Below, piece after piece: positions 38,501 to 52,200 of a stretch of 64,000 bases of DNA. The position numbers were made by a program, and so were the translations under genes. A model generated the notes under the pieces. That model ran no database searches and was not told where the DNA came from. It saw nothing but the letters and a program-made list of their open reading frames with translations. The stretch comes from Dolomedes plantarius (lineage: Eukaryota; Arthropoda; Arachnida; Araneae; Dolomedidae). The stretch is from positions 87,691,642 through 87,755,641 of the forward strand of contig OU015498.1 in the NCBI GenBank assembly GCA_907164885.2, in the 5' to 3' direction. Numbering within the stretch: the stretch's first letter is position 1; each line of letters opens with the position of its first letter.

Positions 38501-41500
38501 CAGCATTGAATGGACCATAAGTCAGCCCACATCTATTTTAGAATGAGTTTCATTGCAATGAACTGAACATTTTGTTTTTGAATTAAAATATTTCAGTTTG
38601 TTAATAGGTTCTTTCGTGTGACTCACTAAATAGAGTCAAAATCTTCTATCATTTATTTTTTTCAAGATAATTGGTTATCTGTTGCTTAAGTAAACTGTTC
38701 TTATAGTTTTATCAAGAAAGTTAAAAAAATATTTTTATTTATTTTACGTAGGACAAGAATATGATGGCATAGTGTTACATTAAGATCTGATTTTCTGTTC
38801 CTGTAAAATAGTTTTTATTGTTAATTTATCTTTAGAAAACATTTTTAAAAGATTTACAAAATACGATTTTCCTCTAGCAGCCTACATTGATGCTTTCTGT
38901 GGAGGTAGGAAACACTTTGAAGCATTATAATTCCACCAAATATTAAAATTTGTAGTCTTTTGTGTAGATTTCTTTGATATAAAATATTGTGTAAGCATTG
39001 TAGTTTTCTCCTTTTTTTTATTTTAAAGCATGCATAATAAGGCATTTATTCTGATTTTAGGCTTTTTGTAATTTCTGTGTTGTGATTAAATGTATACTTA
39101 TTTATGCTCTACTTGAGTGTTAATTTTGTTTATATGTGTAACTTGCTCATTTCCAATTGCATTCTTTGTCATGCATAAATTTTTAAATGAGAATTTTTTT
39201 AGTTGTTATATTTTAGATATTTATTAAAATTTTCAGTTCAATGTTGCATAAGAAGCTTTTTTTTAATTTCTGCTTGTAAACCATTCAATCATTTTGCTGA
39301 AGTATAAAAATGAGAAAAGAAATTATTTCTACCTTGATCTGTTTAGTTAATCTTACTTTAAATATTAATATGAATATAAGGATATTTAATTTGTTGTCAT
39401 TAATTGTAAAATAAATATTATGTATCATACAATACAGAGGTAAATTATACTTTTGTTTAAAGCTTAGTTAGTTCTGTTTTGAAGGAATACAGAATCTTTT
39501 TTTTAGGTGTTATTAAAATTTCTTGCATTAACTCTAAAATCTTTTTTAACCATTTGTTTTCTCCCAGCCCCATTTTCTGGGAAAACATTTTAGATTAAGA
39601 GTGAAATAACTTAGTTATAGAAAAAGCAGTATAGCATACAAAAGTCTGTAGAATAATTGTAATTATTATGACTGAGGATAATACTCTGATATTAATTTGC
39701 TTATATGGATTATGTATCATATGGTTAATAATGATTTTGAAGAAAAAAAAATCTTCATATTAAAGGAACTGAGAGTTAAAATGTCCCAAGAGTAAACTGT
39801 TAGAGAACTTATTAATAACATTCCAAAATGGAAAGTTTAAAGATGATTGAGTTTATTAGCTAAACTATGTGGACTTTAATTTATTGTACTTCAGAATTTT
39901 TCATTTCTGTGTAGTTAGATCCTTTTTAATTATTGAATTTTCAGCAGTGGTGCACCCAGGATTTTTTCTTTGGGGGGGAGCCAAGATGAACGGATAAAAT
40001 ATTTATAATGCATGAGGGGGGGGGGGGCTGAGATGAACGGATAAAAATATTTATAATGCAAAATCAATATTCATAATGCAATTTCTATTTCTTTGGGGAG
40101 GGGGCAGGGCCCCTTGGGCCCCCCTGGGTACGCCACTGATTTTCAGTAGTCATCCAAATGTTTTTGGTTTACTCTCTTGTACTTAATGCATTGTATCTAT
40201 TTACAGGTTGATTCTAAGATGGTAGAATAGGGGCAGGTTACAGCAGGGATAGATTTATATAATTCTTTACTTTGGAGGGGTATCATGCTATTCTTGGAAT
40301 CAAAATTTCTTTCATCATATTCTAACTATTTTTCTGGAAATATAATTTCCTCTGTCAGTTTGTATTTAATAGAACTTTTTTGTCTTCAATTTAACATTTA
40401 AAAACCACTGTGTGGTTTTTAATAACTCCTTTTAACTCAGCGTTTAAATATTATTTATTAAAAAGATTTTATCACTGTAATTTAGTTACTATAATTTTTA
40501 TTATAATCATTTAGTGTTGTAGTGTGAGAAAAATTAATTCTAGCAGGCAGTTATTTTTCAACTTTTTTCAAGATATATTTTTGGTAAAAGTAATGATAAA
40601 ATCATCATTACTTTTGCTAGCTCAGTGCTTGATATTTTTATTTTTGAAAGCTAAATTTTCTGTGATCAGTGAAGATAATAGAAATGTTCCATTATTTAAA
40701 AATCATCCTGTGATTTTACCTTGTAAATATTCAGGTGTTTAAAATTTTCATTTTATCTATTTGTTGTGCTCACTTTTTAAGCACAGTATTTTTTGTACCA
40801 TAAACTCATTTTCTTGTATTTACAATCATATATTTTTGTACAATTAAAAAGATGCATAAGGGCTTTGATTTAGTTGTTTTATTCTCATATTTGAACTTTA
40901 TTGTGATTATATAGAGCTATTAATTCCTTCCCCTTTTTTAAACACAGCTGAAGCCAGAAGTATGGAAAACTGCTGTTGGCATGGTTTACTTTTTTAGTGT
41001 AACATGGATCACTGCTATTGTAATGGTGATTGTACATGATAGAGTACCTGACATGCAGACATATCCACCTCTACCTGATATATTCTTAGACAACATTCCA
41101 TACATGCCATGGGCATTTAGTATGTGTGAATTGACTGGCATCATTCTGTTTCTCATTTGGATGGCTATACTTTTTTTTCATAAGCATAGGTATGTTACTT
41201 GGATTCTGTGTAAATGATTTTGGATTGTTAGATATTTTATGTGTGTGTGTGTTTTTTTTTTAGATTTTTTATTTTGATCCACTGTAAATTTGGTTACTGG
41301 TATTTAATTCTCCTGCTTTCTTTCATTCATCTTAATTGTTTGTATCTTTGTTTTTGTTAATGTAGATTCCTCAAATAATCTGATAAATCACAAAATCTTA
41401 TAATTCTCTAGAAACTAAAAACAGGTTATAGAGAGAATCAGAATAATCTCTGGAATAAAAAATTTTCTCATTTGTGGAAGAAAACTGAACCCCATTGTTT

Positions 41501-43179
41501 TGTGCCTTATATATACTTATCTTATTTTGTATATCCACAATTTTTCCTGACTTATTTCCCTAATAATTTTCTCTCCTTCTTTTTGTCCTGTTTTCTGGGT
41601 AACAATTGAAATTTTAATCAAATTTGTTACTGATATTACAACATTGTTTAGCTATTGCCATTATACTTATGAAATTGAAGTAAATCATATATCTGACAAT
41701 AAACTGAAAGATTAGTTTCTTCAAATTAACTTAAGAATATAGTTGTGCTTACTTAATAAAAGATGCAACATTTTCATGTAAACAAGAGATTAACAATTTA
41801 TTAAATATGAACAAAATACACACATAGTGTTAACATTTTAGTTTAATAGAACAGGAGTCTTATACCTATTTAAATGAAGTTATGGCTATCAGTGTCACTT
41901 ATTAATAGACTTTCACATACGATATTCTTTCTATGAAAGTATGTTAAGCAACCTGTATGAATTTTGACTAAAATATTACTTTTGATGTGAACTACTTAGT
42001 GCTAAATGTATGCCGACTTGGAACAGCTTTCGGCCTTTGGTCTGGTAATTTTGATGCTGAGATCCATGCTATCCACATGGTCCTGGAAGCTGAGAAGATC
42101 AGATCTGAATATCTGAGATCAAATCTGAACTATATCTGAGAAGATCAGATATAGTTCTTCAAAGATTCTCAATCTGCCATCCAAACTTAAACTTATTATT
42201 AGCTACACCCTACTGCCCAAGAATTTAAGTGCAAGCAACTTATTAGCCATCTTTTGAATTCTGGAAAATATCTCATACTTCAGTGGATACCAGACTGGCC
42301 TGGTATCCATGGCCACCAAGCAGACCTTTTGGCAAGAGAAGCATATAATCTAGATCCTCCTAATTCTGCTGTACCTCTAAGAAACATTAAAGGATTTCAC
42401 AAGAAAAGTATCTCTGAAAACAGAGTTTCTCTTCGTAAAGTGGAAGCTGAGGAAAAATCCTGATCATCCTTGTTTGACAGAAAGAAATACATCCAGCCAT
42501 CTCTTCCCAGAGCTATTAGAGTTGCCTGTTTCCGTGTCCTTACAGGCCATGATTACTTACAGACCCATCTTTTCCACATTGAACTTTATCTCCTTTATGT
42601 GTTCTTTGTTACTTAGCTTCTATGACTGGGAAGCATCTATTCTCAACGACATTCATTCTACTGGCAGTTTTAAGACACTCCCTACCACCAGGGCCCGATT
42701 TAGAAAATTCTTGACTATAGGCACAACCCGGTATGGGGCCCCCCTAACTCTGATGTGGGCATAAAATTTCCAAAATTGACACACAGAAAAAAAAATCATG
42801 AATCATTGTGAAAGTACCATTTTACCAAAAATTGGTTATTTGAAGCGTAGAAGCCTAGAAAATTATCAAATAACAAAAAGTAATACAACATATTAACTTC
42901 ATTATTAAAACACCAATACAATGCAACCAGAAAAACTTATTAATCCCTTATATACACTATAACATACATATGATGAACTATACATATAACTATGCATATG
43001 ATGAACCAATCAATCAAATTTGAAAGGATATATTTAAAAAAATTGTTAAATGAACTGCTAGGTGTTGTGTGTTTAAGATAACTCTGATGAGCATAAATTT
43101 AAAAAAGAACAAACTTAGTGCTGAATTCAGCACACTTAAAAACAGCCCTTTCACTTTTTTTTTTAAATGCAGTTGCAAA

Positions 43180-43210
<31 letters not shown>

Positions 43211-46200
43211 TAAATAAAAATAAATAAGTAAATAAAAATAAATAAATAAATAAAAAATTATAAGCCATAATCATGGAACTATTCTATTAAATAATGAATT
43301 TAAAAAAAACTTTACAAATATTGAAGGATTTTTTTCAATATCTATCACATAATTGTTTTTTTTTAGTATATAAATTTACATGCTGAATTGAATAACTCAT
43401 CTATTCTTCTAAATGATGAGATTATGAAATATATGTAGAGTTTTTCATATTTGTGAATTTTATTTATGGTGCATAATCACACACAAAAAAAAAATAGATA
43501 AATAAATAAATTAATAAAAAAAATAGACAAAAAAAACTTTTTTGTATGATGTGGTAAAGTTTTAACAGGCATGTGCCCATTGTATCAATTTATTGGTATC
43601 AACTAATGTGACCTCAATTTTGTATATTTTTTCAAACATTCAGTTTGTATTTTCAGATTTATCCTTCTTAGAAGAATGTTTTCCCTTTTTGGCTCTGTGT
43701 TCCTTCTGCGCTGTATTACTATGATCATTACATCTTTATCTGTCCCTGGCAAACATTTAGAATGCAAAGCAAGGGTAAAAATTCCTTTAAGTTTTCTTTA
43801 ACAATGCATATTTAATTCTTTAAAGTGTGGAATTTGTGATACTAATTAGATTTATGTTAGTTTCTTAAAGCTTTTTAGTTGTGTTATGCCAGACATTTAC
43901 ATGATAACATGTCACATTATTAAAAGATGTTTGCTGCTAACTTGCTTATGAAATTTTATTGTGATGTGATGTTAAAAATGTTCAGTTTGTTTGTACGAGT
44001 TTTGAAGTGAAGACAATGAAATACTTTTTTAATAATTTCTTTGTTGGTATAAGAAACTTAAGCATCACAGAAATATTTTTTTCTATCTGAAATTTTGAAA
44101 AACTATCTGAAATTTTGTCAAAGATTTTTCAGCATGCATTCTCATTTGTGTCACTGAGCTTAATTTTTTCACTTGTGCCTTCATTTCAGTGTCACTTTTG
44201 AATTTAATACCATGAGTTTTAACTAACATTCTAAATCAAGTGGAATGTTTTAAAGAATTAAAATTTTCAAATGAAAAGCAGGTGCTAATTATTTTACCTG
44301 TTAACATTATTTGTAAGTCTTTTTTTTTCTTATTGGTTATGATCAATACTCTTCTTCAAATGTTACAGTGCTTAGCTCATTATCATATTATATTAATTTT
44401 ATAGTTTCTAATCTTGTATTTTCATTTTCATGAGTTTTCCTTTATTATCTAACATTTTTTATTATTATACTTATGAAATTTTCATATATTACTCACCTCT
44501 ATTCATCTACTTGCATACTTTGAGATCTTTCTTGGATCTAAAATCCTACAGTGGCTCCCAAAAGTTTTCGTACACTTACGATTTTCAATGAAATAGGGGT
44601 CTATCCATTAATTAAAATGAATATTTCAGAATGGGTATTTAATAATAAGATCTATAATCTATTCTTAACAAAACTACATGAAATATTTTAAAAACATAGT
44701 AAAACTTTATTTTTAAGAAACCAATAATCAAAAAGTAACAAAATCTTTATCTCACAAATGTCATTATACACTTGTAAAAAATCTCTACATACTAGTAAAT
44801 ATTCTCATTTTTCATTAAATTAATATTTAGTAGGATATCCTTTAGCATCCACAACAGCTTTTAAACATCTGGGAATAGATTGCACTAGTTCTTTTGTAAT
44901 TTCTGCATCAATGTTCATCCATTCTTCCATCATAATTGTTTTTAGTTCGCTTTTCGTGTAAGTGTCATGTTTTCGTACTCGAACCTCCAGTTCTCTTCAA
45001 ATATGTTCTATTGGGTTTTAATCTGGCGATTGAGGTGGTGTTTTCAAAACTTGTGGACAATTATAGAGACACCAGATGCAAACGTTGAGAGCCGTGTGCT
45101 TAGGATCGTTATCTTGATAAAAAACAAATTTGTTTCCAATACCCAAATTTTGAGTTGATAATTTTAAATTGTCTCTTAAAATATTTGTATAAACAGCATG
45201 ATTCATTATGCCATCAATAAATACCAAATTACCTAGTCCTGATGCTGACATGCACCCCCACACAAGTATACCTCCACCGGCATGCATAACTGTTCCTAGT
45301 AAGTTCTTGGGATTAAGTTCCTCATTTTTTCTTCTCCATACAATTATATGCCCATCAGAACCAAAAATGTTCATCAGCTAATAAGACATTATTCCAATAT
45401 GTTTGGGGCTTATTTATCATTGATAGTGCGAAGGAAAGCCTAAGCTTTCTGTTTTTCTCACAAAAAATTTTCTACGGGCAGAATGCCCATGTAATTCAGC
45501 TGCTCTGAGAACTCGTCAAACAGTTTCAGGTGAAATTGAAGTAGAAAATGTTTCATTAAATTCTGCAGAAACTTTTACAGCATTCAAACATCGATTTTTC
45601 ACAAATTTTCTAATTATAAATCTCTGATCACATTTTGTTAACTTTGCCGGACGACCTTTTCTTACCTTGTTTTTGATCTGATTTTCTTCTTTGAAGCGTT
45701 TTATCACATACTGAACAGTAGAATGGGATAATTTAGTAATTTAGCAATATTCCGAACTGATTTACCACTACTATGATGAAAAATAATCAATTTCCGAATG
45801 CTGTTTGTTGTTTCTTTATGACTACGAGCCATTTTTAAATAATAAATAGAATATTACAGAGTAGGCAAGCAAAAATTAAAGCCAAACGCCAAATGCCACC
45901 ACAATTCAAAAATAAAAATAAAGTGTCAGACGATAATTTTAATTATGAATTTATCCGAAAATATTTCAGTGTATGTTGATTTTTGTAATCAAAAATTAAC
46001 AAAAACTTTATCTCACAAGTTTCTTAAAAATATAGTTTTACTATGTTTTTAAAATATTTCCTGTAGTTTTGTTAAGAATAGATTATATATCTTATTATTA
46101 AATACCCATTCTGAAATATTCATTTTAATTAATGAATAGACCCCTATTTCATTGAAAATCTTAAGTGTACAAACACTTTTGGGAGCCACTGTAAATTAGT

Positions 46201-49200
46201 TTAAACTGCATAGTATATGGCCTATGAAATTTTTACCATTCTTGGAAAATGTGCTTTCTAAGAATATTTTATCTCTTTTCCTTAATGATTTAAAAACTTT
46301 TAAAAGTAAGTTTAAGGAACTTTTCTAATCTTTTTCTAATCATTTTTGGCATTGTTTTAACTTTCCTGAAAATGTTTTTGAGCCCCTTAATAGGCCCATT
46401 CTCTCTCTCCACAAACACAAGTTTTGTGGTGCACCTTTTTGGGGGGAATCAGCTTTAATTGTTGGTTCTAGTCTAACCCTTGTATAGCAAAAGTTTACTG
46501 TAGCACTCTTAACAAACTAACTTTTTTTTTGGGGGGGGGGAGGGGGGGATGAGAGATGAACCCTATATTTGCCAACAAGATTCTTTTGCTTGAGCTATTT
46601 CATTTACTTAGACTCATCAGTAGATAGCTCACTTCATATGTATAAACACATGTTTTTTCTTGATATTATATTGTGATCCTTTTTAAGGATCTGGAATTTT
46701 AATAAGATTAGGAATTACCTCTATAGCTCACCAATATTTTAAATGGCACTATCTTAAAATGCCTCACCATAACGCTCTTAAATGGCATTCGACTTGAATC
46801 CTATCATTACAATTTTAAATGTTCAAAACCACTAGGGCTATATTCAGCCGAGACCATATAGATTTGTTAATTAAATTAGTGTTTTTAGTATAACATAACA
46901 CCATGTTGGCCCTCCCATAAGAAAACTCAACTCATAAATGTGAAAACACAGAGTTAAAGGCAATAACAATATTTATTTAAGATGCTAAAATTATCTCAAT
47001 TATACACAAACTCCCTACAGGATACAAAGGAAGGAAAATTTAAATATATGCATCAACTTAACAAATACTAAAATGTGGTGGTTGGTGAAGATTTGAAATT
47101 AATCAAAATGACTGAGCTCAACTTTTAGAAAACTTTAAATTCCTGAAAACAATAGAAAAAATAAACTAAACTTTTTACCTGCCTTTGTACAAGAGAAGGT
47201 GGAAATAGAAAGAAGGGCAAGGATAGGAAAGATTTCAAAAAGGGCATTCCCCTAGGATGGCTGGAACGGTAGTTAATTCATCGTCTGGTCATCGGGCCTT
47301 TGACTTCTGGACCGACGAGTCTTGTGGGGGCGCACCCTCATAGTGAGAAATTATGGGCTGTTGTAGACGGAGGGCGAGGAAAGAGATGTCAGCAATCAGG
47401 CACGGCGAGATCTCATCTGCTGGTAAAGAGGGGTCACTCCTGAAGAACCCAGGGAAGCTTCAACCCTCCTTGCTTGGGCACTTCTGCTGCCAGCTCTTGA
47501 TGAGGGAAAGAGTTTGGGGGCGCTCCTTGCATCCCTGAAGAATAGCCTTAAATTATTGAAAAACTCAATATGCAGTATTCTCTGCCTTTGATTTATTTTT
47601 ATCTTTTCTACAAAGATGCCATACTAGTGTCTTTATGTTGGAGAAGAACTTTTCCTATAACACCCGCCATCATCGGCCTTTTTGTAACTCTCTGCCAGTG
47701 CATTCCGCAGATGTCGATGTCTGGTAGGAAGATCAAGACATTCCGATGTCATGTGTTTTAAATTCACCTTCCCCCATCTGGGGGTACTGCAGCACACCCG
47801 CACGAAATGGCAAACAGTAATGTATTATGTTACCTATGCACAGCCTACAAGGAGAGAAGATAAGCAAGGGAAAACAAGATTTTTATTGCTAGGCTAAGGG
47901 GTAAAATTTTCAAACTAACGCTAACTTAATACTTTTAAATTTTATGAACATTTCGCCAACCAATCCACCTGTATCTTGCCACCACCTTACATAGTTTAAA
48001 ATCTTACATGTAAAAACTTTTTCTAACACATATTCAATTATTTAATAATTAATTTATCTGAACCACCATGTCTTTGATATAAGACACCTACATTTGCTTT
48101 CATATACATAATGAACCGATAACCACATATCTGTCAATTGTGCTTATTGACCAAATATGCACACCGTATAATGAGCTTATAGCCTTAATTAATTATAACA
48201 ATTATTGCAAGAAATATCAATTAGCAACATTTGGTAATTAAGACATACTCTAAATGATACATTTCTTTAATAGTGTTGGCAGTAAGATAAAAAGCAGAGA
48301 TAAATAAAAGCCATCAGAATATTAAAGAGAAAAACTCTGTTTTATTCTATCAACCTTTTTACTGTAGGAGAAGTTTTAAATTCATACTTTGATCAGCTAT
48401 CTTAGAGTAAAAACTAAAGTAAATGTTTTCACTATATCATACACAATATAGCCATAAGTGTATTGACATATCTTAGTTCCACATTGTCTTGTAAGATGTG
48501 GATACATAGTGGAACATCATGGAAGTTCTGGACCCTTCTCTTCATCTCGTAGGCCAAAGAAACTGACTTAGAGCTATAGAATTTGTAAGCCAAGCTTAAA
48601 TCAGCGTATCACAAATGATTTCCATATGAGCTTAAAACCGGAGGTTATTGATAGGACTACCCACTTGAGTGCTTGTAAAGTTTTCATGGTTTCACAGTTT
48701 TCAAGTTGCTTTTTAGAAGCCTGTTATCCTACCTGTCAATTTCATTTAGGATAATTCAGACAACATCATCTGTAAGATTATCTCAGTAAATTGGAATGAT
48801 GAGTTTTGGTATTTGATATAATAAACTGATAGCCATGTTTGCACGTTGTGGATACCTGCTAAATGGCACTTTTCTAAGCATTTGCTGCTAATGAAATTTT
48901 AAAATAGCAGTGTAATGATTTCCATTTTTTTATTTGGTCCCTTAGTTTCTGAATTGTGCTGAGATCCTTTCGTCTCTGAATAAAGATCTGATGATTTTTA
49001 GATTTCTTAGGAGTTTTTAAAACTGGAGTTAAAGTATGCATTATTTATAAATTTGAAGTGGTTTCTTGTACATAATAGATTGTGAACCACAACCTTATCA
49101 ATATTCTGTTTTTGACTATTGAAATCTTGATCAATCATCTAGTTGTGGAAAACTTCATTATTTACGTAAGTGTTATGATAAGAAACAAATAATTGTTCAG

Positions 49201-52200
49201 CAGATTGCATCTGATATATCAGGAATGTTTCTGTTATAATCCACTGTCATTTTTTAATAAATCACCACAATCATTGAAATTCCTTTACCAATGCTATTAA
49301 CATTAAAGGTATTATGCTTTTTGCATTCATTAATTAAGTTCATTCTAAGAAAATAAGGGTTTTGATTTCTTTCTAAAAGTTGAAACTTAATTTGGACAGT
49401 TTATTAAGGCTATTTTGCTGTATCTTTTAAATAAAATCTCCTTTTAATATTAGTTTTAAATTAACTATTAAAATACATATTTTTCTTTTAGTCTTATGGT
49501 GAATGGCGTGATAAAGTTCGTACTGCATTTCTCATCTGGTTAGGGGGTGGAATGTCTATTCAAGGTGTTAGAACGTGTGGTGATTATATGTTTAGTGGAC
49601 ATACAGTCGCTCTCACATTATTAAATTTTTTTATAACAGAATGTAAGTATATTCTGAAATTTGTGTCTTTATTTACTATTACTAGTCATGATGCTGCAGT
49701 AAATGTTAAATTTTAGTTTATTGTCTTTATATATGTATTGTTTTATATATTATTATTTTTAATATGTTTATGTAAATGAAATATTCAGATTACTTAAATA
49801 AGTCTATGTTCAAGCCTTAATGCTTCTAGGTATGATTAAATATGTGTACTAGGGATTTTCTAAAAAAATTTATGAATATGAAATAAACACATTATTTCCT
49901 CTTAGAAGTACTGACTTTGAAACCCTCAATCATTTATCAAATTAATGCCAGTATAGTTATTTGCTTAATTTAAATCTCCCTGAATTATCCCTTATTGTAA
50001 GCATTATTTAAGAAAAAATATAACTTATTCCAAATCATTTCATTGTTTGTGAGTAAATGGAGGAATTGCAATTGGGAATCAAAATATTTTTCTTTACTAT
50101 TGCATTTTTATATCTGCTGCATAGTAAATCATAATATAAGGTAATATTTTTCAAAGTTATCCTAGTTTTCTATTACATTCACATGATACACACCACATAA
50201 AACTATTGTCACTTCTTATGATTGTATATTTTTGTTATATATTGATATCTGATAATATATTGAAAAATTTGCTATAAAAATATTTATATTTATTATAGTA
50301 AAACTGTAAAAAATTTTTAATGAAAATAAGAAAGGTGGAAGAAAGATTACTTTAAGTTAAAATTTTCTTTAAATTTCAGATCATCTGCAGCATAATTATA
50401 TTTTGTATGCAATGCTTACTGTAATGGCACTGTAATCTATATTCTCTAGCCATTCCTGTTCTAAAAATTTTCCATACTACAAATATTCATGTCTAGGTCA
50501 TATATTGGTACCAAAAAGTCCTTCTATGTGGTCAGTGGATGGGTAAGGTATGATCTCCCCAGATGTCACCCTGGGGTTGCTCAGTCAAAATTGTGGTGGC
50601 ACCTAGACAAATCAAACTCTGACCCTTGTGTTGTTATTATAAACCAGAGCCACACTACTCATCCCAAAGTCTATATGGACCTGGTCTGGAATTTCTAGCA
50701 AGGGGGCATTAGGAACAACATATATTGTTTTTTTAAGTTACCATTACCTTATATCCTCTGCCTGTATACTATTTTTTTCAATATTAATTGTACAGAAAAA
50801 AAAACCACAAAGCTTTTTTTCACACAGATAAAAAAAATATATAAAAAAGACTATATAAATACAAATAAAAAATATTAACAAAAATATACAACCAAAAGTT
50901 GTATTTCATATTGATAAAATTTCATGATCTAAATTTATTTATTATACATCATTTGTACGTTGTTTCTAGTCATATCTCTTTTTTAAAGAACTATTTTCCT
51001 TAAGTAAATTATTAAGTAATTATCCCCTCTTAAGTAAAATTATTAAGTGTAAAAATGTTTGAATATTACTGTAAAATGGGGTTACTTTGTGACAGATTTT
51101 TAAGTTTTTTCCTGTACCAGGCAATCAGTTTTAAAAGTTGCCTAAAACAAACAATTGCAAAACATTGGTACATCCTTTCCCTATGTAGTAATGTATTGTT
51201 CTATTCCGGATCTTTAATTACCATTGAGAATTTAAGGTTAATATGTGTCACAAAGTAGCCCCACTCGGCAGGGTAACTTTGTGACACATATTAACCTTAA
51301 ATTCTCAAAGTTACCCTGCCGAGTGGGGCTACTTTGTGACATCTATTTTTTTGCCATGAAATGCCAGAGGAAAAATTACATGACACAAAATTAGGCAGTA
51401 AAATGTTTATTAAAATCTTGATACACAATTATATATATACCTATTACAAATATTGGATAGCATTTTAATATTGAATCTTTGACAGGAAAGAGCCCTCGGT
51501 TGCTCACTGGCCTAGGGAGATCAATGCTGTATAGAACCTCGTTCCATGAGTATAAAATTTCATCTGGTCGGGCTGGCAATTTCCAGTATATTTTCGATTG
51601 CTTCCTAACATTCACCATGTATCCTTTGTCTTTAACGTAAGTCACTTTTCCGGGAAAAAGCTGGTTCTCATAGTTTACCACCACAAAATCACCCTCTTTG
51701 AAAGCATCAGTAGTACTGGTACTGTTTAGTTCAAAGACATTACTAGTATTGTTTGGGATCACCGACAATATGCAAAACATTGCAAAACATGTGGAGCACT
51801 GTCAGTGTCTGGCTCTTTTGATTCTTATTTGAACAATTCCATGCTATTGTCAGATTCTCGAAGGGAAAATGTCTCACTGCTGTCGTCCATCTCCTCATCT
51901 GTCATTTCTAAGAGTGAAGATTCCTTATCTGAGGACTTTGAAAGCTTTCACTGTATTTTTTACTTCCAGTGGATTTTGTTGCCTCTTAGCTCTTGCTGGC
52001 TTCTTGGATGTCGGCAAAACAGATACTTTTCTCTATGGGACATTTAACTTTGTGCGTCTCTTAGTGGTCTGGCTTTTTGTCACCTCTTTCCTCCTGTTGT
52101 TTAATTCTTTTTATAAAGACTTTGCCCACATATTCTTTCCTTGATACCAGACTTTCTTCAAGGACTACTTTGGGAAGCTGCTGCAAATCTTAATTCTTGT

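Noticed and set aside
48440..48720. Possible old Tc1-like copy
   Set aside because: The style is suggestive but no transposase motif could be read in six frames and no inverted ends were found.
50480..50710. GC-richer block possibly a SINE or LINE tail
   Set aside because: No A/B boxes, poly-A tail, target duplication or similarity to the other SINEs could be confirmed.
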